Source: Lancefieldella sp. Marseille-Q7238
Lineage (GTDB): Bacteria > Actinomycetota > Coriobacteriia > Coriobacteriales > Atopobiaceae
Direction: 5' to 3'
Assembly (NCBI RefSeq): GCF_949152215.1
Contig: NZ_OX424407.1
Span: 1,492,530 to 1,556,529, forward strand
DNA length: 64,000 bases
Every line of letters begins with the position of its first letter. Within the stretch, counting starts at the first letter, position 1. Under the pieces are notes generated by a model. That model had not been told where the DNA came from, did no database searches, and saw only the letters and a list, made by a program, of their open reading frames with translations. Of the stretch, positions 1 through 9,518 are shown in pieces. Both the position numbers and the translations under genes were made by a program.

Positions 1-404
1 CCATCAGCAGCAAGCACCCGATTCAGATAACGTTTCCTCGCACGCAGGAGGGCCGCTTGCGCACGGTTATGTCGTTTGATGAAGCGGAAGAGTTGATTGA
101 CAAGTACCCGCTCATCTCCCTTGACACCTTTCATGTGCATAATAGCTCTCTTGAAGAATCGCATTTCAAGCGGGTCATTCGGGAGGGGTCATGCGAAGAC
201 GCCGTAAGCATTGCCAAGACGTTTCGCAGCCGCATACACAACGCCCGTGCGCAAAACAAGCGGCCGCCCGTTTCTCATGAACGTATTTTTAAGATGGCCA
301 GCACTCGTTCTCTGTATGAGCTGGCAGTCGCTTTGCATACGTCGACTGATAAGGTGAAGTCTGAGTTTTCGTCCCGGTTTGGCATCGTGTACTGCGAAGC
401 ATAG
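1..404 (+). CDS. carD: CarD-like transcriptional regulator, C-terminal part (5' end outside window)
   Basis: The reading frame is open from the left edge to the TAG at 402-404, so the start lies outside the window. A TTG at 57 is not needed as a start because upstream codons already read as protein (KHPIQITFPRTQEG). The segment matches the C-terminal half of CarD/CdnL regulators: a strand leading into LRTVMSFDEAEEL, then an all-helical region with short acidic and basic helices. CarD proteins bind the RNA polymerase beta subunit through an N-terminal Tudor-like domain (missing here) and stabilise open complexes. The assignment rests on the pattern of this C-terminal domain only. A TRCF-like or unrelated helical protein is less likely. 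Confidence 0.6.
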   Translation, partial: ISSKHPIQITFPRTQEGRLRTVMSFDEAEELIDKYPLISLDTFHVHNSSLEESHFKRVIREGSCEDAVSIAKTFRSRIHNARAQNKRPPVSHERIFKMASTRSLYELAVALHTSTDKVKSEFSSRFGIVYCEA

Positions 405-565
405 CACCTCTCTGCGGCCCAAAATCGCACCTGCGGACTCGCTGCTCCAAATTTCGTCTTTCTATCAGTGTCAAAGTGCGCCTGCGCGCTTCGCGATGCG
501 CGCTGCTGCCGTACAATACTCTATGTTGTAGCTATGCTGTAGTGAACTAGTATCAAGGAGACTTT

Positions 566-859
566 GTGGCTGACGCTCAGGAAACATCAAAGAACCGTGC
601 GATCGTAACGGTGTTGGGAAAGGACGCTCCGGGCATCGTCGCGGCCGTGGCATCGACGTTGGCTCGCCAAAACGTCAATATTTTGGATATCACCCAGACA
701 ATTCTTTCGGGCATTTTTACCATGACCATGTTCGTGGAGTTTTCTGACGGCGCGAACTTCTCGTCAGTCAAAACGGACCTGGAAGAGCTGGCCGGTCAGC
801 TGAACGTGCAGGTCAATATGGAGCGTGAAGAGGTTTTCACGTATATGTACAGAATCTGA
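566..859 (+). CDS. ACT domain protein (UPF0237 type)
   Basis: A 97-residue protein starting at GTG 566, with AAGGAG at 555-560. After a short polar N-terminus (about 12 residues) the chain is a single ACT domain. It reads AIVTVLGKDAPGIVAAVAS, then NVNILDITQTILSGIFTM, which is the hallmark of the UPF0237/GcvR-like ACT family. These proteins bind amino acids or related ligands, usually as dimers, and are thought to be regulatory; the ligand here is unknown. In many Gram-positive bacteria this gene precedes a PFL-like (DUF711) gene, but here a HAD phosphatase follows 19 bases later, probably co-transcribed. Confidence 0.85.
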   Translation: MADAQETSKNRAIVTVLGKDAPGIVAAVASTLARQNVNILDITQTILSGIFTMTMFVEFSDGANFSSVKTDLEELAGQLNVQVNMEREEVFTYMYRI

Positions 860-878
860 CGGGAGGCATTGAATACCT

Positions 879-1772
879 ATGACTCCGCTTTCAGAAGTCG
901 TTGCTAAAAAGACCCAGTGGATGAAGAGCGAATCCTCGGGACTTTATGTAAACATTGTTTTTTCCGATATGGACGATACGCTTCTCTCATGTGATAAGTC
1001 GATCAGCGAGAAGAACCTTGAAATCCTTGATCGTCTTGCTAAGCAGGGGATTCCCTTCGTGCCGGCAAGCGGCCGCGCGCTTTCTTTGCTCCCGCATGAG
1101 GTGCTTGCGCATCCCGCGTCCCGCTATGCTATTACCGCTGACGGCGCTACCGTGACTGACTTGAGAACGGAAGAAGCGCTCTATACGTCTCACATCAAAA
1201 AAGAAGACGCGCTGGCTCTTTTTGAGCTTATGAAAGACTTGCCGGTAACGTTTGACGTGTTTACGGGAGGAAGGGCGTATACCGATAATGCCCGCAGGGA
1301 GAAGATGAAACTCTTCCGGCTTCCGGGACATCATAAGGAGTTTATGCTCAGATCCCGTACGCCCTATGAGGGTTCCCCGAAAGACTTCATCGCTTCTCTT
1401 GATGATATAGAGCGCCTGGGGTCTTATTGGAGTGAAGATGCTGACGCGTATGTTCGTCCGCTGGTAGAGGCGGCTTTTGCTGAAGTAGGGGCATTTGATG
1501 TCACATCATCGATGGGCGTGGGCGCGGAGATTCTTGCTCACGGAACGTCCAAGGGAACGGCGCTTACATGGCTCTGCGATTACCTGGGCATTTCGAGTGA
1601 CACTGCCGCCGCTTTTGGTGACGCCGACAATGACACTGAAATGCTCCAATCTGCCGGCATCGGAGTGGCCATGGGCAATGGAAACGAAAGCGTCTTGCGA
1701 GCGGCGCGTTTTGTGACGTATACCAATGAGGAATCGGGCGAGGGACGCTTTTTGGAGTGGGCGCTCTCGTAG
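879..1772 (+). CDS. HAD-superfamily hydrolase, Cof/YidA-like
   Basis: A 297-residue HAD phosphatase of the Cof (class IIB cap) subfamily. Motif I is DMDDTLL (the first Asp is the nucleophile) near residue 31, motif II is the Ser in PASGRA near residue 62, motif III is the Lys in HGTSKGTAL, and motif IV is GDADNDTEML. The cap domain lies between motifs II and III. The substrate is likely a sugar phosphate, flavin mononucleotide or pyridoxal phosphate, as in relatives; it cannot be told from sequence. ATG 879 has GGGAGGC at 860-866. About 25 residues precede the usual family start, so a later start is possible. It lies 19 bases behind the ACT gene and converges on kup. Confidence 0.85.
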   Translation: MTPLSEVVAKKTQWMKSESSGLYVNIVFSDMDDTLLSCDKSISEKNLEILDRLAKQGIPFVPASGRALSLLPHEVLAHPASRYAITADGATVTDLRTEEALYTSHIKKEDALALFELMKDLPVTFDVFTGGRAYTDNARREKMKLFRLPGHHKEFMLRSRTPYEGSPKDFIASLDDIERLGSYWSEDADAYVRPLVEAAFAEVGAFDVTSSMGVGAEILAHGTSKGTALTWLCDYLGISSDTAAAFGDADNDTEMLQSAGIGVAMGNGNESVLRAARFVTYTNEESGEGRFLEWALS

Positions 1773-1796
1773 ACTCGTCAAGCAGGCAAAAGTCGG

Positions 1797-4094
1797 TTAC
1801 TCGTCTTTGCCTGAGAGAATTTCCTCTGAACCGGATTCCTCATCATCGAGTTCTTCGTCCTCATCGTCAAGCTGAAGTGGCTTGAAGCTGGCGGTGTCAC
1901 CGCCGACAAGGTCGTGAACGGCCGCAGCGTTTTCAATGCGATCCTTATGCATAGCCGCGGAGAAGATATCGTCATCCTCTTCAATTTCCGCAATACGCTC
2001 ATCCATCTGCGATTCGGCCTTGGATGAGGGATTTGTGCCGACAACCGTATCGAGGGCGATACGCGTGAGCTTGTGTTCCCGCTTGACCTTGGAAAACAGC
2101 GGAACGTACTCAAAGAGGACACTGGAGTTTTCCAATCCATACCAACGAGCGGGCGATCCGCAAATCCGGCGAATGAAATACTTCAGCTCAAGGCAGTGCT
2201 TGTCAAAGCCTGAAATATCGGTTTCCGGAGCAAGTACCTTGCGCAGCAGGCAGAAACGGAAATCGCCAATCTGGGAATGTTCGCGATAGATTGAGTAGGT
2301 GTGATTTTGCGGCGCCAGCTGGCCTCCGGCTATCAGGTCGCCGACAATCTGATAGAGATAGGTGTTGATGCGCTGATTTTCCTTGAAGCCCAAGCGAAGC
2401 GTGACCTTGAAAAGGAAGTCGGTGCCAAAATCGTTGATGACAAACTCGCGCGTGTTGGGTTTGTCTGTAACGGAGATGTTGATGAAGTAGTACGCCTTGG
2501 CTCGCTTGGGACGCTTGTCCAAAATGGAATAGAGAATGTCGCGGTCAAGCTTGTCAAATGACGAATCGTTCGTCAAAAAGACCAGGTTGTCAGCGAGCGG
2601 GTAGTAGGCGTTGTCTTGCGAAAGGCTGTGCAGCTGATCGATATATTTATTGACGGGCAGATAGACGCTTTGCGTACGCTCGACAGCGGTGCCTCGGCGC
2701 CATACAAACATGACGATGAAAATAGCCGTGGCGAGAAGTACGGTGACGTAGCCTCCATGGAAGAACTTGGTGAGGCTGGAGAAGAAAAACATCGCTTCAA
2801 TAGCGCCGAAGAATATCAGAAAAACGACGGCGACGATGGGTTTTCTGCGAATACGCGCAAGATAGGTGTAGAGCAAAATAGTGGTCATGAGCATGGTAAC
2901 GGTAATGGCAAGTCCGTATGCTGCTTCCATATGCTCGGAGCTTTGGAAGAGAAGCACTACGCCTATGCAGCCAATCCACATCATCGTATTGACAAGCGGA
3001 ATGTAGATTTGACCTTTGGTCTCTGACGGATAATTGATTTTCATGTGAGGCATGAGATCCAGGCGAACCGCTTCCGAAACGATGGAATACGAGCCTGTGA
3101 TGAGCGCCTGTGAAGCGATGATTGCCGCAAGTGTGGAGAGCACTACCGCGAAAGGCCTGACCGCGTCGGGAAGCATCTGGAAGAAGGGATTCAGGTCATT
3201 GATGGTATTGAGTCCGGCGTCAGTATGGTTGGCAATAATCCAGGCGCCCTGACCAAGATAATTAAGAATCAGGCATACCTTTACAAAAGGCCAGGATACG
3301 TAGATATTATCTTTCCCTACATGGCCCATGTCGGAATAGAGCGCTTCGGCGCCGGTGGTACAGAGAAAGACGCTGCCCAAAACCATCAATCCGGCGGCGT
3401 TCAGATTGCCGTTAAAGAGGAAGGTAATGCCTCGGATAGGGTTCAGCGCTCTGAGCACGGAAAAATCGGCTCCCATGTTAATCAAGCCGGCAATGCCTAA
3501 GAACAAAAACCACAGAGTCATGACGGGGCCGAACGCCTTGCCGATCCTTGAGGTGCCTGCCTGCTGCATGGCAAAGAGCGAGCAGAGAATGATGATGGTA
3601 ATTACAACGACAATCTGCTGTCCGTCACCGATAAACGAGTGTACGGCAGGAATGGTGCGCAAGCCCTCGATGGCGGTAGTTACTGTGACTGCCGGAGTGA
3701 GGATGCCGTCAGCGAGAAGTGCCGCTCCTCCAATCATAGCCGGAATAATCAACCACTTGGCGCAGCGTTTGACCAAGCTATAAAGGGCGAAAATGCCGCC
3801 CTCGTTGTGATTGTCCGCCTTCATGGCAATGAGGACGTATTTAACTGTGGTAATCAGCGTGAGCGTCCAGATAATGAGCGAGAGGGCGCCAAGGATAACG
3901 TTGGTATCCATGGTGAAAAAGCCGCCGTTGCCCGCAATGATGGCTTTGAGGGTATACATCGGGCTGGTGCCGATATCGCCGTATACAATGCCGAGGGTTA
4001 CCAGCAGCATACCGGCGCTTAAGGGAACACCTGTGGACTTGCGTACTTTCTTGTGTTTGGTAAGAACAGGTGCGGCCGACTTTTCGTCACTCAT
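1797..4094 (-). CDS. kup: Potassium uptake protein Kup
   Basis: A 765-residue KUP/HAK/KT potassium transporter (K+/H+ symporter in the membrane). The family signature YGDIGTSPMYTLK lies at residues 38-50, followed by about 12 hydrophobic segments up to residue 470 (for example SLIIWTLTLITTVKYVLIAM). After that comes a long cytoplasmic domain with DNLVFLTND and the typical SILDKRPKRAKAYYFI strand. The C-terminal 70 residues are strongly acidic (DDEDEELDDEESGSEE) and longer than in E. coli Kup (622 aa), suggesting a regulatory tail. ATG 4094 is preceded by GAGAGGGAAA on the minus strand. It stands alone. A TACATAATCT element at 4129-4138 (minus strand) could be part of its promoter. No ydaO riboswitch fits in the 134-base upstream gap. 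Confidence 0.95.
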   Translation of the reverse strand: MSDEKSAAPVLTKHKKVRKSTGVPLSAGMLLVTLGIVYGDIGTSPMYTLKAIIAGNGGFFTMDTNVILGALSLIIWTLTLITTVKYVLIAMKADNHNEGGIFALYSLVKRCAKWLIIPAMIGGAALLADGILTPAVTVTTAIEGLRTIPAVHSFIGDGQQIVVVITIIILCSLFAMQQAGTSRIGKAFGPVMTLWFLFLGIAGLINMGADFSVLRALNPIRGITFLFNGNLNAAGLMVLGSVFLCTTGAEALYSDMGHVGKDNIYVSWPFVKVCLILNYLGQGAWIIANHTDAGLNTINDLNPFFQMLPDAVRPFAVVLSTLAAIIASQALITGSYSIVSEAVRLDLMPHMKINYPSETKGQIYIPLVNTMMWIGCIGVVLLFQSSEHMEAAYGLAITVTMLMTTILLYTYLARIRRKPIVAVVFLIFFGAIEAMFFFSSLTKFFHGGYVTVLLATAIFIVMFVWRRGTAVERTQSVYLPVNKYIDQLHSLSQDNAYYPLADNLVFLTNDSSFDKLDRDILYSILDKRPKRAKAYYFINISVTDKPNTREFVINDFGTDFLFKVTLRLGFKENQRINTYLYQIVGDLIAGGQLAPQNHTYSIYREHSQIGDFRFCLLRKVLAPETDISGFDKHCLELKYFIRRICGSPARWYGLENSSVLFEYVPLFSKVKREHKLTRIALDTVVGTNPSSKAESQMDERIAEIEEDDDIFSAAMHKDRIENAAAVHDLVGGDTASFKPLQLDDEDEELDDEESGSEEILSGKDE

Positions 4095-4228
4095 GAATTT
4101 TCCCTCTCAACGGCCAGAAACAACAGTCTAGATTATGTAGATAGAATAGCCCAACGGGCATGAGAAGACTAGCCTTCAAACGCTGGCGATAGGTTGCCCG
4201 GGCATATCGACAAAATCATATGCGCAGA

Positions 4229-6424
4229 TTAACGGACGCGTTTCACGCGATAACAGTGGTGAATTTTTTGGTTTCGCTTGAAATCCTCGGGTATGGTTTC
4301 TTGGGTGCAGTCTTCAATTGATACCCCAGCTCGCTCGATTTTCTCGGCGTCAAGCTTAAAGGAGCGCAGATTACACGAGAAGAGTGCTTCGCCTCCGCGT
4401 GTGAGTAATCGTGAGATACCAATGATGAGCTCGGCGTGGTCTCGCTGTACATCGAAGGAATTTTTGCGCATGCGAGCGGAATTTGAGAAGGTGGGGACGT
4501 CGCAGAAAATGACGTTCCAGCGGTTCTTTGAGTGCCGTTGTTCACGTATCCAGGCAAGGACATCTGCCTGCACAAATTCGTGTTCGGAGCCATCAAATCC
4601 ATTGCGTGCCATATTTCGCTTGGCCCATTCTAGTGAGGGGCGTGAAAGATCAACCGTGGTGGTATGGAGTGCGCCACCGTCAGCTGCGTAGCAGGTTGCG
4701 GTGCCTGTGTACGCAAAAAGATTCAAAAAGCTCTTGGCGGTGCCCGCCGTCTTCATCATCTCCCGAATCATGCTGCGCGTCTGGCGATGGTCGAGGAATA
4801 TGCCGCAGTCAAGGCGCTGGGAAAAGTTGACCTCAAACGTCAGACCGCCCTCATCGATAAGGAGTGATTGTGCGCGCGTCGTATCTGCAGCAGATCCCGC
4901 GTCGGAGTACTGCGATCCGCCCTTGGCGCGCGTACGAACGCGCAAAGAAACATGGGAGGCGGGGATATCAAGGGCAGCTGGAGCAATGGCAAGCACGTCA
5001 AGCAGGCGGCTCTTTGCCAACGACGCATCGATGGTGCGCGGCGCCGCGTATTCCGAGATTTGCAGCCATCTGTCGGGGGAGGTGCAGCTTTGATACAAGT
5101 CAATGCTGACGGCGTAATCAGGAAGATCGGCATCGTAGAGGCGATAGCAGCTGATATCTTCTCGCTTAGCCCACTTGGCTCTGAGTTTGGCTACTTTCGC
5201 AAGCCGTGCGGCAAATTGATCCGAGGCATCTACCAGCACAGGAACGCGTTTTTCGCATACGCTTACCTCAGCGGCCGGCTCAAGCTTATCTGACGCGGCG
5301 TAGGTACGAATGCACGCGTCGGTTCTGCCGATGATGATTGGTGTCACAGTGGCACTCTGTTGCCGAAGGGCGCTGTCGCAGGTGGCGTCAAGCGCAAGGA
5401 CTGTAGCCTTTTTGCCTGCCAGGTAGGCGAGTGCGGAGAGAGCTTCACTCTGGACGGCAGGTTCTGAACCTGTCCACGAGATATCCGCGATAACACCGGC
5501 GTCTCCGGTGCGCTGGGCGAGCTCAGCGGGAGAAAAGAACGAGGGCTCGACGAAAAGTCCGATGGAGCGGAGCAGGTGACAGGCGGTCGTGCGCGCGCCG
5601 CGGCGCGTGTCGGAAATCTCAAGTCGGACGGGCTTCTCGCCAGCCGCCTTGGAGCGTGCGTGCGCCTCGCTTAGTACGTCTTTCCAGGAGGAAGCGTCGT
5701 GGCCTCCCCAGCGCGACATGCCCCACGCGCTGCGCAGAAGTCCTGGAGCTCTGTCGTAAGCGATGCCGGCAAGCTCTCCTACGAGAGAGCCCGCGCCCGA
5801 AAAGACAAGCTGAGGGAGGTCTGACAGGGCCTGTCCGCTGTAGATGCCGTGCGCGGCGAGAAGGGCGGCGGCATAGTCAGGGCGCAGCGGCGCAAGATTG
5901 TGCGTGGAACGTCCCGAGACGGCATTACGCCTGAAGAGAGGCTCACCGGTAAGGTCGATGCCAATGGTTGCGCGCCCCTTGGAAATACGGACCGCAATGA
6001 TAACGTCCGCAAGGCGCGTATTGACCAGGGGTCGACTTCCTCGCCGCGCCGTGAGCTGATCGACAATGGCGTCTTTGGTGCGCACGGCGGTGAAATGCGT
6101 GTTGCGAAGCTGGTCGTTTGAGCCGTGGGCTTCAACGGTAATAGTCGCTCCAAGGGGTATGTGTTCGCTCCAGTCGATGTGGGAGATGCCCTCGTAGAGC
6201 TCATCGGCGTTTTGTGCCGAAACGCGGTTAATCACGAGAATAATCCGCGAAGCGAGCCGGCTCCACAGGCAGGCGCGATACGCGTCAGCAAGTTCGCCAT
6301 AAAAGGAAACCTGTCCACTGAGTGGTCGTACCTGAGCAATGTTGAGCTGGGCAAGTTCGTGTCCCAGCATCGGTTCAAAGCCCTTGGGACAGGTTGCAAA
6401 AAATTCCTGCGATTGTTTTTTCAT
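4229..6424 (-). CDS. rlmL: 23S rRNA methyltransferase RlmKL (RlmL half degenerate)
   Basis: A 731-residue protein with the RlmKL order: a THUMP domain (about residues 40-165, starting after FFATCPKGFEPMLGHEL), an RlmL-type Rossmann domain (about 165-390), and an RlmK-type C-terminal domain (about 430-731). The C-terminal half has an intact SAM site (FLNLFAYTGTATCYAA) and the catalytic-type loop DVPTFSNSARM, so m7G2069 methylation of 23S rRNA is expected. In the middle domain, the DPMCGSGT and NPPYGER motifs of RlmL are absent: the aligned segments read VFSGAGSLV and ADISWTGSEP. Loss of m2G2445 activity is therefore likely. The start ATG 6424 has AAAGGTG upstream. Confidence 0.9.
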   Translation of the reverse strand: MKKQSQEFFATCPKGFEPMLGHELAQLNIAQVRPLSGQVSFYGELADAYRACLWSRLASRIILVINRVSAQNADELYEGISHIDWSEHIPLGATITVEAHGSNDQLRNTHFTAVRTKDAIVDQLTARRGSRPLVNTRLADVIIAVRISKGRATIGIDLTGEPLFRRNAVSGRSTHNLAPLRPDYAAALLAAHGIYSGQALSDLPQLVFSGAGSLVGELAGIAYDRAPGLLRSAWGMSRWGGHDASSWKDVLSEAHARSKAAGEKPVRLEISDTRRGARTTACHLLRSIGLFVEPSFFSPAELAQRTGDAGVIADISWTGSEPAVQSEALSALAYLAGKKATVLALDATCDSALRQQSATVTPIIIGRTDACIRTYAASDKLEPAAEVSVCEKRVPVLVDASDQFAARLAKVAKLRAKWAKREDISCYRLYDADLPDYAVSIDLYQSCTSPDRWLQISEYAAPRTIDASLAKSRLLDVLAIAPAALDIPASHVSLRVRTRAKGGSQYSDAGSAADTTRAQSLLIDEGGLTFEVNFSQRLDCGIFLDHRQTRSMIREMMKTAGTAKSFLNLFAYTGTATCYAADGGALHTTTVDLSRPSLEWAKRNMARNGFDGSEHEFVQADVLAWIREQRHSKNRWNVIFCDVPTFSNSARMRKNSFDVQRDHAELIIGISRLLTRGGEALFSCNLRSFKLDAEKIERAGVSIEDCTQETIPEDFKRNQKIHHCYRVKRVR

Positions 6425-6683
6425 CGGGACACCTTTCGCCCGTTGGTGTGTGGTTCTTCTCGCGTATGCAAAAGCCTACGAAGCTTTTTGTACCCTGTTA
6501 TTTTTACACGAAACGTCTGACACGGCCGCAAGGAATTTGAGCGCGACATTTGAGCGCGGTGTAAGGAAGAGAGACGTGAAGAAAATACTTGCAACAAACC
6601 TGCCACGGCGCGGCAGTTTAGCATAAAATACTGCTATAGGGGGATGCGTCGAAAAACGATGCGCTACATAAAAGGAGAAGCAA

Positions 6684-8405
6684 ATGGATGCAAGAATTCA
6701 GGCTGCCGTTAATCTTTGGAATGCACATGTTCAGGATGCTGATTTGCGGTCTGAGTTTGATGGACTGCTTGCTCCCGAGAAGGTGGACGCTCTCTATGAT
6801 GCTTTCTACCGCAACCTTGCCTTTGGCACGGCTGGCTTGCGCGGCGTGTTAGGTGTCGGAACTAATCGCATGAACGTATATGTTGTTGCTCAGGCAACGC
6901 AGGGCGTCGCCGATTACCTGAACGCTCACTACGACCATCCAACGCTGGCACTGGCTCGTGATTCACGCAACAAAGGCGAAGACTTCCAGCGTGTAGTTGC
7001 CGGCGTTTTGGCCGCCAATGGCATCAAGGTCTTTGTGTATCCGCGCATCGAGCCGGTGCCAACGCTTTCGTTTGCCGTACGGTATCTGCATACATCAGCA
7101 GGCATTGTGCTTACCGCGTCTCATAATCCCGCGGTCTATAACGGCTATAAGGTATACAACGATAACGGCGGACAGATTACCGATGAAGCTGCCGCGGAGA
7201 TTTCCGCCAACATTGAGCGCGTCGACCCCTTTGAGGTCAACGTGATGGACTTTGATGAGGGTTTGAAGCAGGGTCTGATTGAGTGGACTTCCGAAGAAGT
7301 GCTCGACAGCTTCATTGCGGCCATCAAGCGTGTGTCTGTTCCCGGCTTTAAGGCCGCTGATGGATACAAGGTTGTGTACACGCCACTTAACGGCACAGGT
7401 ATGGAGCTTGTGACGCGCATTTTGAAGGAGATTGGCGTCAATGACGTCAGCGTGGTTCCCGAACAAGCTATGCCTGACGGGAATTTCCCAACGTGCACCT
7501 ATCCGAACCCGGAGTTCCGCGAGGCTCTTGAGCTGGCCTTGCGTCTGGCTGATGAAGTCAAACCGAATCTTCTTGTTGCAACCGATCCCGATGCCGACCG
7601 TATGGGCACCGCTATCCCGCATGCAGGAGATTATGTGCTGCTCTCAGGAAACGAGATGGGCGTGCTCTTGCTGGACTGGCTGCTTACGATGGCAGAGGAG
7701 CGCGGCGAGAAGCTCAATGAGAAAGTAGCTGTATCCACGATTGTCTCATCGGCTATGCCTGACGCGTTGGCGCGCGCTCGCGGCTTTGAGATGCGTCGCG
7801 TGCTTACCGGCTTTAAGTATATTGGCGACCAAATCGACCAGCTTAAGGCTGAGGGCGAAGAGAATCGCTTCCTTATGGGCTTTGAGGAGTCCTATGGATA
7901 CCTGGTAGGTACGCATGCGCGCGATAAGGACGCCATCGTTGCCACCATGCTCTGCGTTGAAATGGCCTCTTACTATGCCGCGAAGGGCATGGATCTCTAT
8001 GAGGCGATGGACGCTCTCTATCAGCGCTACGGATACTATCTCAATGGCGTTGTAAACGCGGCTTTCCCGGGCGCGGCGGGAGCAGAGCGCATGGGAGAGA
8101 TTATGAGCAATCTGCGTGAGACGCCCCTTGAGGAACTCGGCGGATATAAGGTTGTTGGCGTAACAGACTATGCTGCAGGCGCTCAGATGCCACGCGTTTC
8201 CGGTCTTCAAAAAGAAGCTCCGCAAACGCTTCCGGCATCAAATGTCATCGAATACCGCCTTGCGGGCGACCATAAGGTTATCTTCCGTCCTTCCGGCACA
8301 GAGCCAAAGGTCAAAGCATATCTCTTTACCCTTGGAAAGACTCGCGAGGAAGCTGAATCTCATCTCAGAGTTCTTGGAGACGCCGCTGAAAAGCTCCTGA
8401 AATAG
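6684..8405 (+). CDS. pgcA: Phosphohexomutase (phosphoglucomutase/phosphomannomutase)
   Basis: A 573-residue alpha-D-phosphohexomutase of the PgcA/PGM2 size class, cytoplasmic. All four active-site loops are present: the phosphoserine loop TASHNP near residue 146, the metal loop DPDADR near residue 301, the sugar loop GFEESYGYL near residue 399, and the phosphate loop RPSGTEPK near residue 538. It interconverts hexose 1- and 6-phosphates, most likely glucose. It could supply glucose 1-phosphate to RmlA, encoded about 8 kb downstream. ATG 6684 follows AAAGGAGAAG. The gene ends in a perfect hairpin that overlaps its stop codon. Confidence 0.93.
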   Translation: MDARIQAAVNLWNAHVQDADLRSEFDGLLAPEKVDALYDAFYRNLAFGTAGLRGVLGVGTNRMNVYVVAQATQGVADYLNAHYDHPTLALARDSRNKGEDFQRVVAGVLAANGIKVFVYPRIEPVPTLSFAVRYLHTSAGIVLTASHNPAVYNGYKVYNDNGGQITDEAAAEISANIERVDPFEVNVMDFDEGLKQGLIEWTSEEVLDSFIAAIKRVSVPGFKAADGYKVVYTPLNGTGMELVTRILKEIGVNDVSVVPEQAMPDGNFPTCTYPNPEFREALELALRLADEVKPNLLVATDPDADRMGTAIPHAGDYVLLSGNEMGVLLLDWLLTMAEERGEKLNEKVAVSTIVSSAMPDALARARGFEMRRVLTGFKYIGDQIDQLKAEGEENRFLMGFEESYGYLVGTHARDKDAIVATMLCVEMASYYAAKGMDLYEAMDALYQRYGYYLNGVVNAAFPGAAGAERMGEIMSNLRETPLEELGGYKVVGVTDYAAGAQMPRVSGLQKEAPQTLPASNVIEYRLAGDHKVIFRPSGTEPKVKAYLFTLGKTREEAESHLRVLGDAAEKLLK

Positions 8406-8413
8406 GAGCTTTT
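8389..8413. terminator. Bidirectional hairpin terminator between phosphohexomutase and C39-like gene
   Basis: A perfect 10-bp stem, AAAAGCTCCT / AGGAGCTTTT, with a 5-base loop. The A-rich arm gives a U tract on either strand. It overlaps the stop codon of the mutase (8403-8405) and lies 13 bases from the stop of the converging gene. Confidence 0.8.
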
Positions 8414-8426
8414 CCCAGCACTTTTA

Positions 8427-9482
8427 TTATTCCGAAGATTCGGCGACACTGACCATGTAGAGAGTTTCTGTGGAGGCAGCCACGGTGACGGAATCCCAGG
8501 GATGACTGGAGACTTCAGGCGAGGTTGGGTCATATACCATGACTGACCCATCGGCATTCTCGCTTGCAATCAATACCCAGTGCGCGGGGGCTCCGTCGCC
8601 GAAGGCGTTGGCTTTGACTTCCGCCAGAAGGTAGGTGCCCTGATCAAGCAGGGCATTGATATTTGCCGCGGAGGAGTCATAGCTCTGCGCGCGCAGTCCC
8701 AGCTTGTCAAGGTGATTTTCAATGAAGTCGCTGTGCATACCGGATTCTCCGGTTGCGTCATTGGCGGCGGTTACGAGCTCAGCGACATCAGAAGGCGTCT
8801 TGTCACCTTTGCCGACAAGACCCATATAGGCCATAGAGACGGCGGTGGGTCCTGAACCATTGACCGCAAGGATTGACGAACCATACGTCGTAGCGCCCCA
8901 ACGGGTGTCCCAGGTATAGAGTTTGGGCGCTGTGCCCTTCTCGACGGTATCGCTGTACGACTTTGCTTGCCCGTCAGATGAAGGGTAGTTTGCTACAAAA
9001 TCAATGGCCTCGGGATGTTTGAGGGCAAGTTCGGGAATTTTAGGGTCTTTGTAGTCGGCCGCATGCGCAGCTATCCACTTGAGGTTTTCTCCCTGGTCGA
9101 GCGCGGTGGTGAATTCTTTGGTGAGCTCTTCGCTTACGCCTGCGGCAACGCGGGAGTCAACGGGATTGGTTTGCGTTGTGGTCGCGGGTTTTCGGGAACA
9201 TCCACGGACACAGCTTGAAATGAGGAAAATAATAAGAATCAAAGCGATAAGAGCGAGAATGCTCACTATCAATATGCGCTGACGGCTATTGAGGCGGCGG
9301 GAGAATGAAAAGTTAGCGAAACTGAATCCGCGAAGTGAAAATTGAGAGGGACGGCGCTTTCTGGACGAAGTCCGATGATGCCCCTGTTGTGTACGTCTTC
9401 TTTGTCCCTGGCGGTGGCGCTCAGAGCCGACGTCGTGCCGTGTATGGGTGAAATGGCGAGTCTCCTGATTGTCGTACGGCAT
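8427..9482 (-). CDS. Membrane-anchored C39-like (papain-fold) protein with Cys-to-Ser change
   Basis: I start this 351-residue protein at ATG 9482 because GGAGGA lies 4 bases upstream, whereas an ATG at 9497 would place that site inside the gene. The N-terminal 85 residues are polar and basic, followed by one membrane segment (about residues 86-108, LIVSILALIALILIIFLIS) and an outside domain. Residues about 185-345 resemble the peptidase_C39_2 fold: WDTRWGATTYG, then NGSGPTAVSM, then APAHWVLIA with the His, and VYDPTS with the Asp. Family members have Cys where this has Ser (codon at 8853-8855), so it may be a non-canonical or dead protease. It is probably a wall-facing protein. Confidence 0.65.
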   Translation of the reverse strand: MPYDNQETRHFTHTRHDVGSERHRQGQRRRTQQGHHRTSSRKRRPSQFSLRGFSFANFSFSRRLNSRQRILIVSILALIALILIIFLISSCVRGCSRKPATTTQTNPVDSRVAAGVSEELTKEFTTALDQGENLKWIAAHAADYKDPKIPELALKHPEAIDFVANYPSSDGQAKSYSDTVEKGTAPKLYTWDTRWGATTYGSSILAVNGSGPTAVSMAYMGLVGKGDKTPSDVAELVTAANDATGESGMHSDFIENHLDKLGLRAQSYDSSAANINALLDQGTYLLAEVKANAFGDGAPAHWVLIASENADGSVMVYDPTSPEVSSHPWDSVTVAASTETLYMVSVAESSE

Positions 9483-9518
9483 GATTCCTCCACGCATACC
9501 TGCAAAATGTTTGAAAAT

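Noticed and set aside
1783-1813. Terminator between HAD gene and kup (CAGGCAAA / TTTGCCTG)
   Set aside because: The loop is 15 bases and no T tract follows on either strand, and it reaches into kup.
9483-9497. Longer start for the C39-like gene at 9497
   Set aside because: GGAGGA lies inside this extension and is correctly spaced for ATG 9482.
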